Positions 51,880 to 61,117 of a stretch of 64,000 nt of DNA are shown here, in pieces (the stretch's first letter is position 1; each line of letters begins with the position of its first letter). A program made the translations under genes and the position numbers. The notes beneath the pieces were generated by a model. The model was not told the DNA's origin. It saw nothing but the letters and a program-made list of their open reading frames with translations, and did no database searches. This stretch comes from Larus michahellis (lineage: Eukaryota; Chordata; Aves; Charadriiformes; Laridae). The stretch is from the NCBI RefSeq assembly GCF_964199755.1, contig NC_133903.1:57542739-57606738 (forward strand), written 5' to 3'.

Positions 51880-52840
51880 GGAGGGAGTTTTCATTCGCGG
51901 AAAGAGGAAACCTCCCGTGCCCGGCGTTCAGCGGCAACGCTCGGATGGGGCCAAAGGGGCAGCCGCCAGCCCCGCTCCTGCGCCGGCTCCAACCCCCTCT
52001 TTCGGGGGTCTCACCCGTGAGCGACGGGCGAGCCCCCCCTTGTCGGCAGCCACGGCCCGTCGGGGGTCGCCCCGGGCGCTGGGACCGGTTGCCCGCTGCC
52101 GGGGCTGGGTTGCCCGCTGGCGTGCGGTCCCTCCGCAGCCCCCGCGCGTCTCTCTCGCCAGCCCCGTCCCTCCAGCGCCGCTTCCCCGGACACCGCGGGG
52201 CTGGCCCCGGTCGCTCCTCCCGTCCGCGCCCCGCGGGGGACGGGGGGGGTTAGCGGGAGGGCGGGAGGGACCGGGGGACAGCGCCAGACCCGGCGGGGGC
52301 GGAGCGGGACGGCAGCAGGGAGGCAGTGCGGGGCCGGGGGGGGTGACGCGTGGACAGTGCGGGGCCGGGGCGGGCTGCACGGCGCGGAGGGTGCGCGCAG
52401 CCCCGCGGACGCGCTGACCGCCCCCACCAGGAGTGGGGCACCACGGAAAGGACTCCTCGGGGGGAGCCGGGAGGGTTCCGGGTTTGCACAGCCCCCGGTC
52501 GGGGTCCCGGCGCAGACCGCCCTCCCGGGCCCCGCTGCGTCCCGCGGGGAGCCGCCGGTGGCACCCCCGCCCCGACCGAGCGGCCACCGGAGCCGCCGGG
52601 GGAGCAGAGATCGCTCCCGCGGGGGATCTCTCCTGCTGCTTCGCAAAAGCCCATCCAGGGCGGGGGTTCCTGCGGTGCTCTCCCCCCGCAGGGTCCCCGT
52701 CCCCATCGGCGGCGGACAAAGGAGCCGAGCATCTCCCGAGCTCCCGCGGCTCCGGCGGCCCCCGCCTCCCCCCGGCACTCGCGCTTCCATTTGACGGCCC
52801 GGGTCTCCTGCCAGAGGAGTGTTTATCCATCGCATAAACA
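51880..52840. promoter_or_regulatory. Distal CpG island about 5 kb upstream of LHX8
   Basis: About 0.95 kb of dense CpG with many G/C runs, the left end of the CpG-rich domain. Long frames on both strands (e.g. 314 codons minus) are compositional. It could be an alternative or non-coding promoter, or a Polycomb-type island; the sequence does not say which. Confidence 0.7.
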
Positions 52841-53451
52841 GAAGTGAAAGGAATGAAGCGGGCAGACAGCATCGCTCAGGGGAACCTTTCAGGGCCTTCA
52901 GCGCGGAGTTCCCGCGCCGGCAGAGAACGGGACACCCCTACAGCTGCGAAGGCGCAGCGAGCGCTGCAGCCAGGCATTTATAAACAACCCACCACGGCTT
53001 CCAGTTTGGTTTTGCCCTCCAGTACGTTAAGGGCAAAACGCTCTTTTACATAATTCGGTCGCTGTTTTAATTTCGTCTGTCCCCAGCACTTTCCCTAACT
53101 GAATGACAGCGTGACACAATTAGCACAGACACTTAAAAAGTCAGCTTCCAGATGAAGCATCCACCGCGATTTCAAGAACGCATAGGTGTAACACTCGATT
53201 CGAACACGCACAGTTTTCATCCAGACAGGCTGTTCACAGTGCAGGGATCAAGGGGTGAAATAAGTAGATCTGAGTAAATGAAGCAAAATTATTGCAGTTA
53301 CACACTGGGGTGCCGAAATTACTCCCTGCACTTCCTCCTGCAGCGCAAGGGCCCGTGCTCTAACAAGATGCTGGGCTGCATCCCGCTCTCTTCTTGCCCT
53401 CTGCCTGTCGTCCCCCCCCCCGCCGCTTCCAGCCCCCAGGTTTTTTCCTGT

Positions 53452-53488
<37 letters not shown>

Positions 53489-53969
53489 AATTGCATCAAG
53501 TTCTGTATGTTGTTGAGGGAACCACTGGCTCAGGAATCCAATTAGGAAATAGAAACTTTTCCCTTTGACTGATCTGGTCACTCACAATTAAGCAACACGG
53601 AGCCCCACACTGGAACTGCCACAAACAAAAGCCAGACGTGTGCAGCTTTGGAAGATCCTGGACCCACAAAGCGGAGACAAACAGCCTGGCCCAAGAAACG
53701 TGCGTTGCACTGCTTTGGAGAACAACTCATTGGTAAGAGACTGGGTTCGTTCACTTGTCATTAAACCAGCCCGGAACCGAGAACTCAGGGCTAGTCCAAA
53801 CCCTGAAGCTTTTACGAGTGGCTGGAGCCATGGGGATACAAATTCACAAGGAGCGAGCCCGAAAGTGCTGGCCCCGTGTCCCCGCCTGTGTCCCAGGGCC
53901 CACAGAGGCCCCACAGCCCAGGACGCTGCAGATGGAAAACCCCCGATGCCGGCAGGTCTGCAAACGCCA
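52841..53969. other. Inter-island stretch, no gene seen
   Basis: Moderate-GC DNA between CpG islands with a run of 28 A at 53457-53484. A GTAAGA donor-like site follows an open stretch near 53732, but there is no supporting acceptor or homology. Nothing else was recognised. Confidence 0.5.
53457..53484 (+). repeat. Poly-A run (28)
   Basis: Longest homopolymer in the window, between CpG islands. The upstream sequence shows no retrocopy. Its length is likely polymorphic and may be affected by sequencing error. Confidence 0.9.
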
Positions 53970-54440
53970 AAGTGCGCGTAAGGAGGTGGCTGAGACAGGA
54001 GGGAGCGTGCGGGGAAGTCCCGCAGAAGCTGTCGGCCTGTCCCCTGCGAGCTGTCCCTCCTGCCAGACCGCTCCTGCCGGGGGAGGGGATCGCACGGCCC
54101 CCCCCCCCGCCACCACGGAGGGAGCCGACGGCCCGTCAGCGAGCGGGGAGGTGAGACGGCGGGACGCGGGCGGCTCCCGCACCCCCATCCCGAGCCCCGC
54201 AGGGCAGACAACGGGAGGGGGCGGCGGGCACCGGCGGACCCCGCAGCGGGAGCCCGGGAGAGCGGCGGGGCCGCTCGGGAGGGCGGTGCGGGGAGGGACG
54301 AAGAGGGGGGGCCTCCGCGCGCCCCCGTTGTCCCCCGACAGCCGAGCGAGGCACCGCGACCCGAGCGCTCGCCCGACGGGACCAGCCGCGGACGGGCTTG
54401 CCGCGGCCCGAGTCCCGGTGCCCGTTTTCCGTAAGCTGAC
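53970..54440. promoter_or_regulatory. CpG island upstream of LHX8
   Basis: About 0.5 kb of dense CpG with G-runs. A minus-strand open frame of 314 codons (53588-54532) spans it but shows no family resemblance, and its translation is Arg/Pro/Gly/Ser-rich. Confidence 0.65.
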
Positions 54441-54729
54441 CACAACGCCGTTTTTAATTCCCCAGCAGACCGGGTTTTAGCGGGAGAACCAGTTTCGCTT
54501 GAGCAACCTCCAGAGAGAAACATCGGCCGCACGCACTTGCACTACGGTGCAGGCTTTTAGAAGTCTGTATGCCAAAACCCTCTCGTTAAAAAGACCCCAA
54601 TTCTCTGCGTTCAGCATTTTCTTCGTGCTGTGCCTTACCGTCAGATATTTACGAGATCTCTCCTATGTGTAAGTGATTAGCACTCCCACCCACACACATC
54701 CTCGCGTTACTCGTGAGAGAGAGGAATCG

Positions 54730-54970
54730 GAACCAGACGCAGCCCCCCCGTCGGAGGGTCCCGGGGGAGCCCCCGCTCCGCTCTCAGCCTCGACAGGAAC
54801 GGGCCGGGGCCGCCCCCGGCGGGATCCCCTTCCCCCGCTCCGGGGTCCGTCCGCGGGCCCGGCTCCCCCAGCGCGGAGCAGCGGGATTCGAGCAGCGTCG
54901 GAGCCCACCGCCCCCCGGTGAGCGGGGAGACGGCGTCGGGGAGGCGAGGGCGCGCAGAAATCGGAAATTC
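54730..54970. promoter_or_regulatory. Small CpG-rich block upstream of LHX8
   Basis: A short CpG-dense block separated from its neighbours by AT-richer DNA. No gene was recognised in it. Boundaries are by eye. Confidence 0.55.
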
Positions 54971-55079
54971 CCGAAAGCCCGCCTGTCTTCGGGTTTTCAT
55001 CTCCTCCGAAAAAAGGGTGCTGGGAATACTCACTAAAATATCGAGAGCGTGTGACCGAAACGATGAAATTTAGGCTGGA

Positions 55080-56360
55080 CTTCGGAGAGAGCGGTGCTAA
55101 GAGCGCACAGGCGAGGCGCGGACCGAACCCGGGCGCTTTCCACCCCGTGCACACTGCAGTGTTTCTGACCTCTGCTCGGAAATAACGCGTCTCCGATAAG
55201 CTCGGCAAAACCGCTCACCGCCTGCGGGGCGCCCCCGGCCGCAGCAATAACCCGCCTGACTCCGCGCCGGCTCTCGGGGCGCCTTGACCCCCTGCCCCCC
55301 CGCGACCCCGGGGCCGCCGGACCCAGCCCTCGGGGAGGCCCCGGAGCCCCGCAGGGGAACGGCGTGCTCGGCGGCCTGCCCCTCGCTCCGCCGCCGCGGA
55401 GACCCCCGCCCCGGAGCCGCGGCGCTCCGCCGCAGGGAGCGCAAAGCGGCGGGGTGGGGGCGGCGGGACGCCCCGGGGGGGGCCGCCGTTCCCTGTTCGG
55501 CTGTGCACCGGACGCTGCCGCAACGGAAAATAATACGAAACCCCGAGAAATGTCCCGCACGTTGATCTTCCTCCAACACCCGCTTTGTGAACTCCCGCCG
55601 CCCGGTCACAGCCGCCGCGGGGAACACCGGGCGGAGTGACTTTGTTGGCGCCTACTGCGGCATTTTTGAGAGAGAAAAGGTGTATGCGTACAGAAAGGGA
55701 GTTATTTCATCGAAATCGAACGCACAGCCCGCCGTGAAGCGCCACGAACTCCCCGAAGGAACCCGCTGCCAGCACAGGACGAGGACGGACGCGCCGCTCG
55801 CCGCCGCGGGACAGGACTCGCCGCCCCGGGCTACCGAGGGCGCTGCTGACGGCGGGCCCGCCCGCGCCCCGCGGCACAGCGCGGCGGGGACCCCCGCAGG
55901 TGCTCGCCCGCTGTCGCTCTCCTGTCGTACCTCCGATGGTGACGGGCGGGGAGACCGGGGGGGGTCCGTGCTGGACGCGGCTCCGGGCCGAGCCCTCCGC
56001 GGACGCGCGTTCCCCCGCCGGAGCCCCCGGGGCTGCAGCGCTCGGACGGCGACGGGGCGGCCCCGGGGCGCGGTCGCCGGGCGAGGGGCGGGTGCCCGGG
56101 GCACGGCCGCCTTCCGGGCGAGCGGCCCCGCAGGGCGCGCGCAGACGGGCCTGGCGCCCGCGGGACTCGCCCTGAAAGCCGCCTCCGGGCCAGCGGGGGT
56201 GGGGGGGGAACCGGGGCACCCAGGGGACGGCGAGGTCCCGCGTCCGCCCCTCGCGGGGGAGCTGGAGCGGACCCGGCCCGCCGCCCCGGCTCTGCCGCCC
56301 CCGGACCGGGCCGGGCCGGCTGTCGGTCGCGCCGAGCCTCGTCGCGGCCAGAACAAAACC
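55080..56360. promoter_or_regulatory. CpG island upstream of LHX8
   Basis: About 1.3 kb of dense CpG, one of the largest islands in the window. Overlapping long open frames on both strands (up to about 295 codons) carry Arg/Pro/Ala/Gly-rich, low-complexity translations. They reflect absence of AT-rich stops rather than proteins. Confidence 0.75.
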
Positions 56361-57159
56361 CCAAACGCTACTTGCCTCGCTGCAGCAGCGGCTGCTCGGG
56401 ACACGGGGACCAGATTTAAGCGAAGTTCTGTCCAGGGTCACATCGGTTTTAGCGCTGGACAAACGAGTGACTGACGGGGACGCCCCGGGTTTGCCGGGGC
56501 TCGGCACCCCCACTCGTTCAGTTACGGTCCTGCAGGATCGGGTCCCGCGATTTGAAACAACGATCGTAAATTTTACGGGAAGAAGAATACGGGGTTTCTC
56601 CTTTCATTCAGCTTCTCAAAAGCAGAACTCCCTTTTACCAAACTTGTCACATTTCTAAGCGTACGGGCAATTCTCTCATTGCCTTACTGAGGTTCTGCAA
56701 CATGTCTTGCATCTATCGTCAGGCGGAGCTGGAACAAAAGAGAGGGGAGGAAAAATGGAAACATAACGACAAGTTTAATTAAAAACACCTGGCTAGTTAA
56801 ATACGTGCAGAGAAGCAGACACCCCGGTTATTTACCTCACCTGCGGCGGACAAGCGGCTGCTTTATTCTCCTGCACTGTCCCGAGCACGCCAGCAGCGTT
56901 TGGGCGGAGGGGACTCTACGGGGACGGTGTGTGACCGTGAAAAAGGCGAGGCAGCGCCCACGGCCCCTCCGCTGAGAGACACGGTCGAGCGTTCGGGGGG
57001 CTGTGGGCAGCCAGCTGCCAGCACCCTCCGTCCGCGGCGCGACCCAAGGCACTGGTGTTAATTAGCGATGTCTGCCGTCTGTCAGGCTTGGTTTCAGAAC
57101 CGGAGTAACGTCTGCGGCCTTTGGGCAGCTCAGATGCTCCTTTTTTAGCTTAACGAGAA
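56361..57159. other. Stretch between CpG islands, no gene seen
   Basis: Mixed composition, CpG density lower than in its neighbours. A TTAATTAG homeodomain-type core occurs near 57058. No exon or repeat was recognised. Confidence 0.5.
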
Positions 57160-57397
57160 AGGTTTTATCAGGGGATAGCGGAGGCGGCGAGGCGGGTTCG
57201 GGGGAGCTACAGGAGCGCGCTGGGGTCCGGATTTCGGCGCTGAAAACCCTTTCCCAACCTTTTCCCAGCCCTGTCCCGTCTACGCGTACTCCCGCTTTCC
57301 GCCGCGCCTGTCTCCTCCGCTAACGCGGAGATGTAACTCGAATCTTTGTTTGGAGCGGGGCGGCGGGGGGAAGCGGCAGCAAACGGTGGAGACAAAC

Positions 57398-57489
57398 GGG
57401 GGGGGGAGGGAGGGATCCTCTGCCTTTTTTTCGTTGCTGTTTTTTTGTTGTTGTTGTTGGGGTTTTCCCCCCCCGTCCCCCTCCCCCCG
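57398..57489. promoter_or_regulatory. G-run and C-run pair upstream of LHX8 ATG (potential quadruplexes)
   Basis: A ten-G run followed by AGGGAGGG occurs at about 57398-57414 on the + strand. A C-rich run of C8, G, T, C5, T, C6 type at about 57467-57489 puts G-tracts on the opposite strand. A T/GTT-rich stretch (57425-57460) lies between. Both could form G-quadruplex or i-motif structures. They lie 190-280 nt before the start codon, in the promoter or 5' UTR. Confidence 0.5.
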
Positions 57490-57657
57490 CACAAAACCGG
57501 GCGCGGGCTCGCTGCCGCCGCGCTGGGAAGGCGGGTTTTGCGCAGGAGGTGAGGCCAGCGCGGCAGGTCCACCCCCTCCAAAACAAAACTTTTTTTCCTG
57601 CAGGCGCTGAGCGCAGAGAGCGGGCGCGGGGGGCCGGGGCCGCCCCGCCGGGCTGGT

Positions 57658-57666
57658 ATGCGGTAG
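57658..57666 (+). promoter_or_regulatory. Minimal upstream ORF (Met-Arg-stop) before LHX8 start
   Basis: ATG CGG TAG sits 9 nt before the LHX8 ATG. The upstream ATG has G at -3. If the mRNA 5' end lies upstream, ribosomes would meet this two-codon ORF just before the main start. Such short uORFs are known to restrain initiation, and a 9-nt gap gives little room for reinitiation. That it acts here is inference. Confidence 0.5.
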
Positions 57667-57675
57667 GGCAGGGCC

Positions 57676-57756
57676 ATGTATTGGAAGAGTGACCCGATGT
57701 TCGTCTGTAGGCTGGAGGACAAGGACCTGCCCGCGCTGGGCGGCCCCTCGGAGAAG
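57676..57756 (+). CDS. LHX8: LHX8 coding exon 1 (N-terminus, 27 codons)
   Basis: The exon encodes MYWKSDPMFVCRLEDKDLPA and then LGGPSEK. It matches the known MYWKSD-type LHX8 N-terminus, which has no catalytic or zinc motif. The ATG has G at -3 (gggccATGt), and the family start sets the choice. The exon ends with GAG AAG followed by a gtgcgc splice donor, phase 0. Intron 1 is only 284 nt and extremely GC-rich. Reading through it in frame gives arginine/proline-rich sequence and is not the family protein. The 5' UTR start cannot be placed. The preceding 500 bp are CpG-island DNA without a clear TATA box. Confidence 0.94.
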
Positions 57757-58040
57757 GTGCGCGGGGCGGCGGGGAGGGGGCGGGCGCGGCGCCGGTGCCC
57801 GGCGCGGGGTGGCCGCTCTGCGAGTCCGCCGGTCCCCGCCGCCGCTCCGGACGCTCTGCGGGTCCGCCGGTCCCGGGCGCGGCCCCTCTGCTCGGCCCCG
57901 CGGGGAAGCTCCGGCACCGGGAGGTACCGGCGGGTCCCGCAGGCGGCGGCTCCGCCGGTCCCGCGACCCCCGGCGCTGCCGGTGCGGGCGGCGGCCGCCG
58001 TCGGGCCGGCGCTGACCGCGCTCTCCGTGCGCTCCCGCAG
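57757..58040 (+). other. LHX8: LHX8 intron 1 (284 nt)
   Basis: A short intron lying entirely in the CpG island, with gtgcgc at the 5' end and cccgcag at the 3' end. It is packed with CCG/GCC-type sequence. I see no recognisable exon for the mammalian N-terminal segment in it. Confidence 0.85.
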
Positions 58041-58199
58041 GCCAGCCCCGCAGCGGCCGACGAGGACTCCTGCTCATCCTCCGCCGCCCTCTCGCCCTCC
58101 TCCTCGCCGCGGTCCATGGCCTCGGGCTCCGGCTGCGCCCCCAGCAAGTGCGTGTGCAGCAGCTGCGGCCTGGAGATCGTGGACAAGTACCTGCTGAAG
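58041..58199 (+). CDS. LHX8: LHX8 coding exon 2 (Ser-rich region and start of LIM1, 53 codons)
   Basis: The acceptor is gctcccgcag before GCCAGC, and the donor is CTGAAG before gtaaga. The encoded residues 28-80 run ASPAAADEDSCSSSAALSPS, then a serine run to MASGSG, then KCVCSSCGLEIVDKYLLK. C66 and C69 are the first two zinc ligands of LIM1. Serine stretch and LIM1 start are as in mammalian LHX8. From recall, mammalian proteins carry about 25-30 extra residues (a CGRPxALAAGRTRKGAGEEG-like segment) between the MYWKSD region and DEDSCSSS. Here that segment is absent, and only ASPAAA precedes DEDSC. Either the avian exon is shorter, or an additional small exon or alternative acceptor has escaped me. 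Entry phase 0, exit phase 0. Confidence 0.93.
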
Positions 58200-60995
58200 G
58201 TAAGAGCCACCAGCCCGGGGCCCGCCGCCGGCGGCAGCGTCTCCCCGGTGCGGCGGCTGCCGCCCGGGAGGGTCCCCGCGGGGCGGCGCCCGGCGAGCCC
58301 CACGGGGCCGGGCTCAGCGGCTCCGAGGAAACTCGCCCCGTCCCCGCTCCGCCTCCCCGAACCGTCGTCCCGCGGCTGCTCGGGCTGTCGCATCTGTCGC
58401 GACAGAGCGCCCGTTCCGCCGCGCGTCCCCCAGCTGCGAGCGGAGTCGCTGCGCAGACGGGAGCGGTCAAAGGCGAGGCGTTCGTTGTGTGCGGGACGGC
58501 GGGACTCGGGCCCGGGGAAGAACGGAACCGCGGCTCGTGGTCCGGGGGACGCCGCTCGGGTTGGGTTTTTTTGACGCGCTGTGAGAGAGAGAAGGGAGGA
58601 AAAGCTGGCGGTTCAGGACGCGGGTAACCTCCTCGCTGTGCTTCACGCTGCTGGGGAAGCGGTGGAGCTGTGACCGACTTGTTACTAGCTAAAACATCTT
58701 CTCGTGGGGTGTCGTGAATCTCAAAGCAAAAGTGCCTCTTGAGAAACGTGGAAATAAATTATTCCTTTAAAAGGTGGTCTAGTAAGGAAACAAGCTGGGT
58801 GATTGCCGGGTAGTTTTGCTAGCCTTGGCATTCAGGACTGAGCAAGAGATTTAAAAACAAACAAAACCATGTGACTTTAAACATAAAGTGTTAATGTGTC
58901 TGCCAGGGGGGCTCTTTTCCTTCTGTATTACAGACATTAAAATCATCCTGATCAGAGTTTTGCCCTCTCTCCTTTCAAAAGTTAAATCAGACGGTCATGC
59001 TAGAAGTCGTTCGATTGCCCTAGATGCAGCCTTAAATAAAGCCGTTGTATATTCTGCAAAGTGAAAGTCGGTAACGCCGCTGAAAGCGTCTCGGTGTTAC
59101 TGTTAGATGCTTTGCTTAGATCTCGGCTGGGGTGAGGAGGTCAGAGGAAGGTGTATGCTGGGTTGGTGTTCATTTAGAACAGGGTAGGTGCAGGTGTGGG
59201 GGAGCTGTTATGCACCTTTTGTTCTAGTAAATCCCAGCCGGGCTCGCACAGGAGTAGTGCGGCAGGACTGGGAGCAGAGTTGACTTGAACTTGGTTCCAG
59301 TCCCACTAACTCCAGTGACGTTTCGGTAGCTCGTTTACTGATTGTTGCTGTCTCCTGTCTGAACAACTAGGATAATGTGGCTTGGAGCAAAAGACCTCTA
59401 AATGATTTAGCCTTAAGTTTAAATTAGCTGTTACTGCTTCCTGCGTAGGCAGAGGGAGAGGGGAATCTGTGCTGGTAAACTGGTGTATCTTGCTGATCAT
59501 CAGCAGTATGTCTTCAGCCCTTAAATTAATAAGGATGTAGACGGGCAACATCAAATGGGACAACTATCAAAGCTACTGATGTCCTGTTCTGTGGCGGAGT
59601 ACTGTGCTCTGAGGAGCCGGCAGTGAGCTGAGCTTTGCGTGGCTGGGACGTCGGCTCTGGCGTTGTGGAGCTGCTGGCGGGCTCCTCACACGGCCCTTCA
59701 CTTGGGGACCCTTCACAAGGGCCACTGCCCTGGTCTGCTGCAGGACAGCAGCTTTGGGAAATACTTGGGAGGATCAGTTTGGTGACAGCTGCTATCAACA
59801 GTTTCATATTACAGTGTGGTGTAAATTCGTCAGTGTGCAGGAAGATGGCTGCCAACCAGGATAACAGTTGGGAGAACGTTGGGCAACTGCAAACGCGATG
59901 TTAGAACCTGAAGAATGACTGAAATGGGTGATTCCAGCATGAGTGTTGGAGCCAATACCTCGCTTTCTCTGCGGTTTGTCTGGCAGTGTTCTGATGAAAA
60001 GCACATCCTGGATTATCTCAAATCTGCTGCTTTGCCACAGGCAATATACCGGCTGTTTGCTGTGAGATGAGAAATTGGCTCAGAAAACTGAAAAAGAAAA
60101 AAAGAAGTCTAAACTTACGTATTGTTTGGTTTACAGAATTTCTCCTATGCAGCATGGGATTATCCAGAGGGTTATTACTTAATTGTTACGGTCATTGGGA
60201 GTCTTGGGTTTTCAAATTATTGAAGTTATTTAGCTGATGTGTGATGTACGATGTCTGCATGACAGAGAGCTCTCTTTATAGGAATGAAGAAATGAAAATA
60301 ATTGCACTCAATTTATTTGCCCAAAAATTATATGTGAGTGTTCAAAACTGCTGATTTCTGCTGCTTTCCATGACTATGTCTGGTTTCACTATGGAGTTAC
60401 ATGTTAAAGAATTGTTGAATTTGCTATTAAAATAACTGCTGATGTTTTGAAACTCTCACTCCATTCACTAATTTTGCTTTAGCAGAAACCTGGCAAACAA
60501 AGATGTGGTTCATGGTGTGTTTCTAGTTGACAGACTTCCCCCCCAATACTTGCATTTTAAAATTTCAAATCACTTTGCAAAGTTTGTTCTTTGCTAAGCA
60601 GGGCTTTTTACAGACTAGGAAATAAAAGCACGTAAGTTAGCTGCCTCCCCAAGGTCATGCGAGGCCAGAACTCGCTCTGTTACTCCAAGGCTGTGAGAAC
60701 AGAACTGGGCACAAAATATCTACGTGGAACTTGAATCTCTTGCTTCCCCTTCTGGTGCTTTTAATTACAAACCTCTGAAAGCTTATTCTGAAGACCTCAG
60801 TCAAATTAATTAACCCTTAATATGCATGCAGTTCTACAGGAAAAATGTTTTGCCTTGAAGATAAATTTTCTGTGAGTCATGGTACCTGTCACTTCTGGCC
60901 TTGTCTGTATGGATGGAAAAATGTTTTTTGTAAATATGGAATATAATAATGGTAGCACAAACGTTGAGGGGTGTTTTCCTTTTGTGCGTTTGCAG
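58200..60995 (+). other. LHX8: LHX8 intron 2 (about 2.8 kb)
   Basis: The first 400 nt continue the CpG island and the rest is AT-richer. A degenerate MIR-like stretch lies near 60600-60700. I see no CR1, LTR or additional exon. Short open frames here have no family resemblance. Confidence 0.85.
60600..60705 (-). repeat. MIR-like ancient SINE relic in LHX8 intron 2
   Basis: acagactaggaaataaaagc, cccaaggtcatgcgaggcc and actcgctctgttactcc resemble inverted MIR (acagatgaggaaacagaggc, cccaaggtcacacagc). Diverged. Confidence 0.45.
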
Positions 60996-61117
60996 GTAAA
61001 CGACCTCTGCTGGCACGTGCGCTGTCTCTCATGCAGTGTCTGCAGAACGTCTCTAGGAAGGCATACCAGCTGTTACATCAAAGATAAAGATATCTTCTGC
61101 AAACTTGATTATTTCAG
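60996..61117 (+). CDS. LHX8: LHX8 coding exon 3 (most of LIM domain 1)
   Basis: The acceptor follows a T-rich tract (tgtgcgtttgcag). The exon starts GTA AAC GAC (VND) and ends TAT TTC AG before gtatat, leaving phase 2. It encodes residues 81-120, [16 protein letters not shown] through [10 protein letters not shown]. It supplies LIM1 zinc ligands H87, C90, C93, C96, C115 and D118. With C66/C69 from exon 2 the spacing is C-x2-C-x17-H-x2-C-x2-C-x2-C-x18-C-x2-D, a complete LIM signature. The sequence [16 protein letters not shown] separates LHX8 from LHX6. The donor gtatat is weaker than consensus but the reading frame into exon 4 requires it. Confidence 0.96.

Larger units (their letters stand above)
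57160..58600. promoter_or_regulatory. CpG island over LHX8 exons 1-2 (probable promoter)
   Basis: Very high GC and frequent CpG run from about 57.16 kb through exon 2 into intron 2. There is no convincing TATA box upstream of the ATG. A dispersed CpG-island promoter is the expected arrangement for this gene class. Boundaries were drawn by eye. Confidence 0.8.

Noticed and set aside
51928..52872. 314-codon minus-strand open frame and overlapping long frames on both strands
   Set aside because: Composition effect of the CpG island. All are low-complexity and lack any recognised motif.
53457..53484. 28-A run as the tail of a processed retrocopy
   Set aside because: The upstream sequence shows no recognisable transcript or coding remnant and no flanking duplication.
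53640..53740. Possible upstream exon ending in a GTAAGA donor near 53733
   Set aside because: A donor-like hexamer alone is common. No acceptor, coding frame or homology supports an exon.
53588..54532. 314-codon minus-strand open frame
   Set aside because: It lies over a CpG island, where stop codons are rare. The translation is Arg/Pro/Gly/Ser-rich without domains, and the + strand is also open for over 200 codons.
55587..56474. 295-codon + strand open frame
   Set aside because: Same CpG-island effect. Opposite strand frames of 250-268 codons cover the same DNA.
57757..58040. Retention of intron 1 as coding sequence
   Set aside because: Exon 1 read through the intron enters exon 2 in the wrong frame and gives Arg/Pro-rich sequence unlike the family.
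57280..58470. 396-codon minus-strand open frame opposite LHX8 exons 1-2
   Set aside because: Shadow of the GC-rich LHX8 promoter and exons. The + strand carries the recognised gene.
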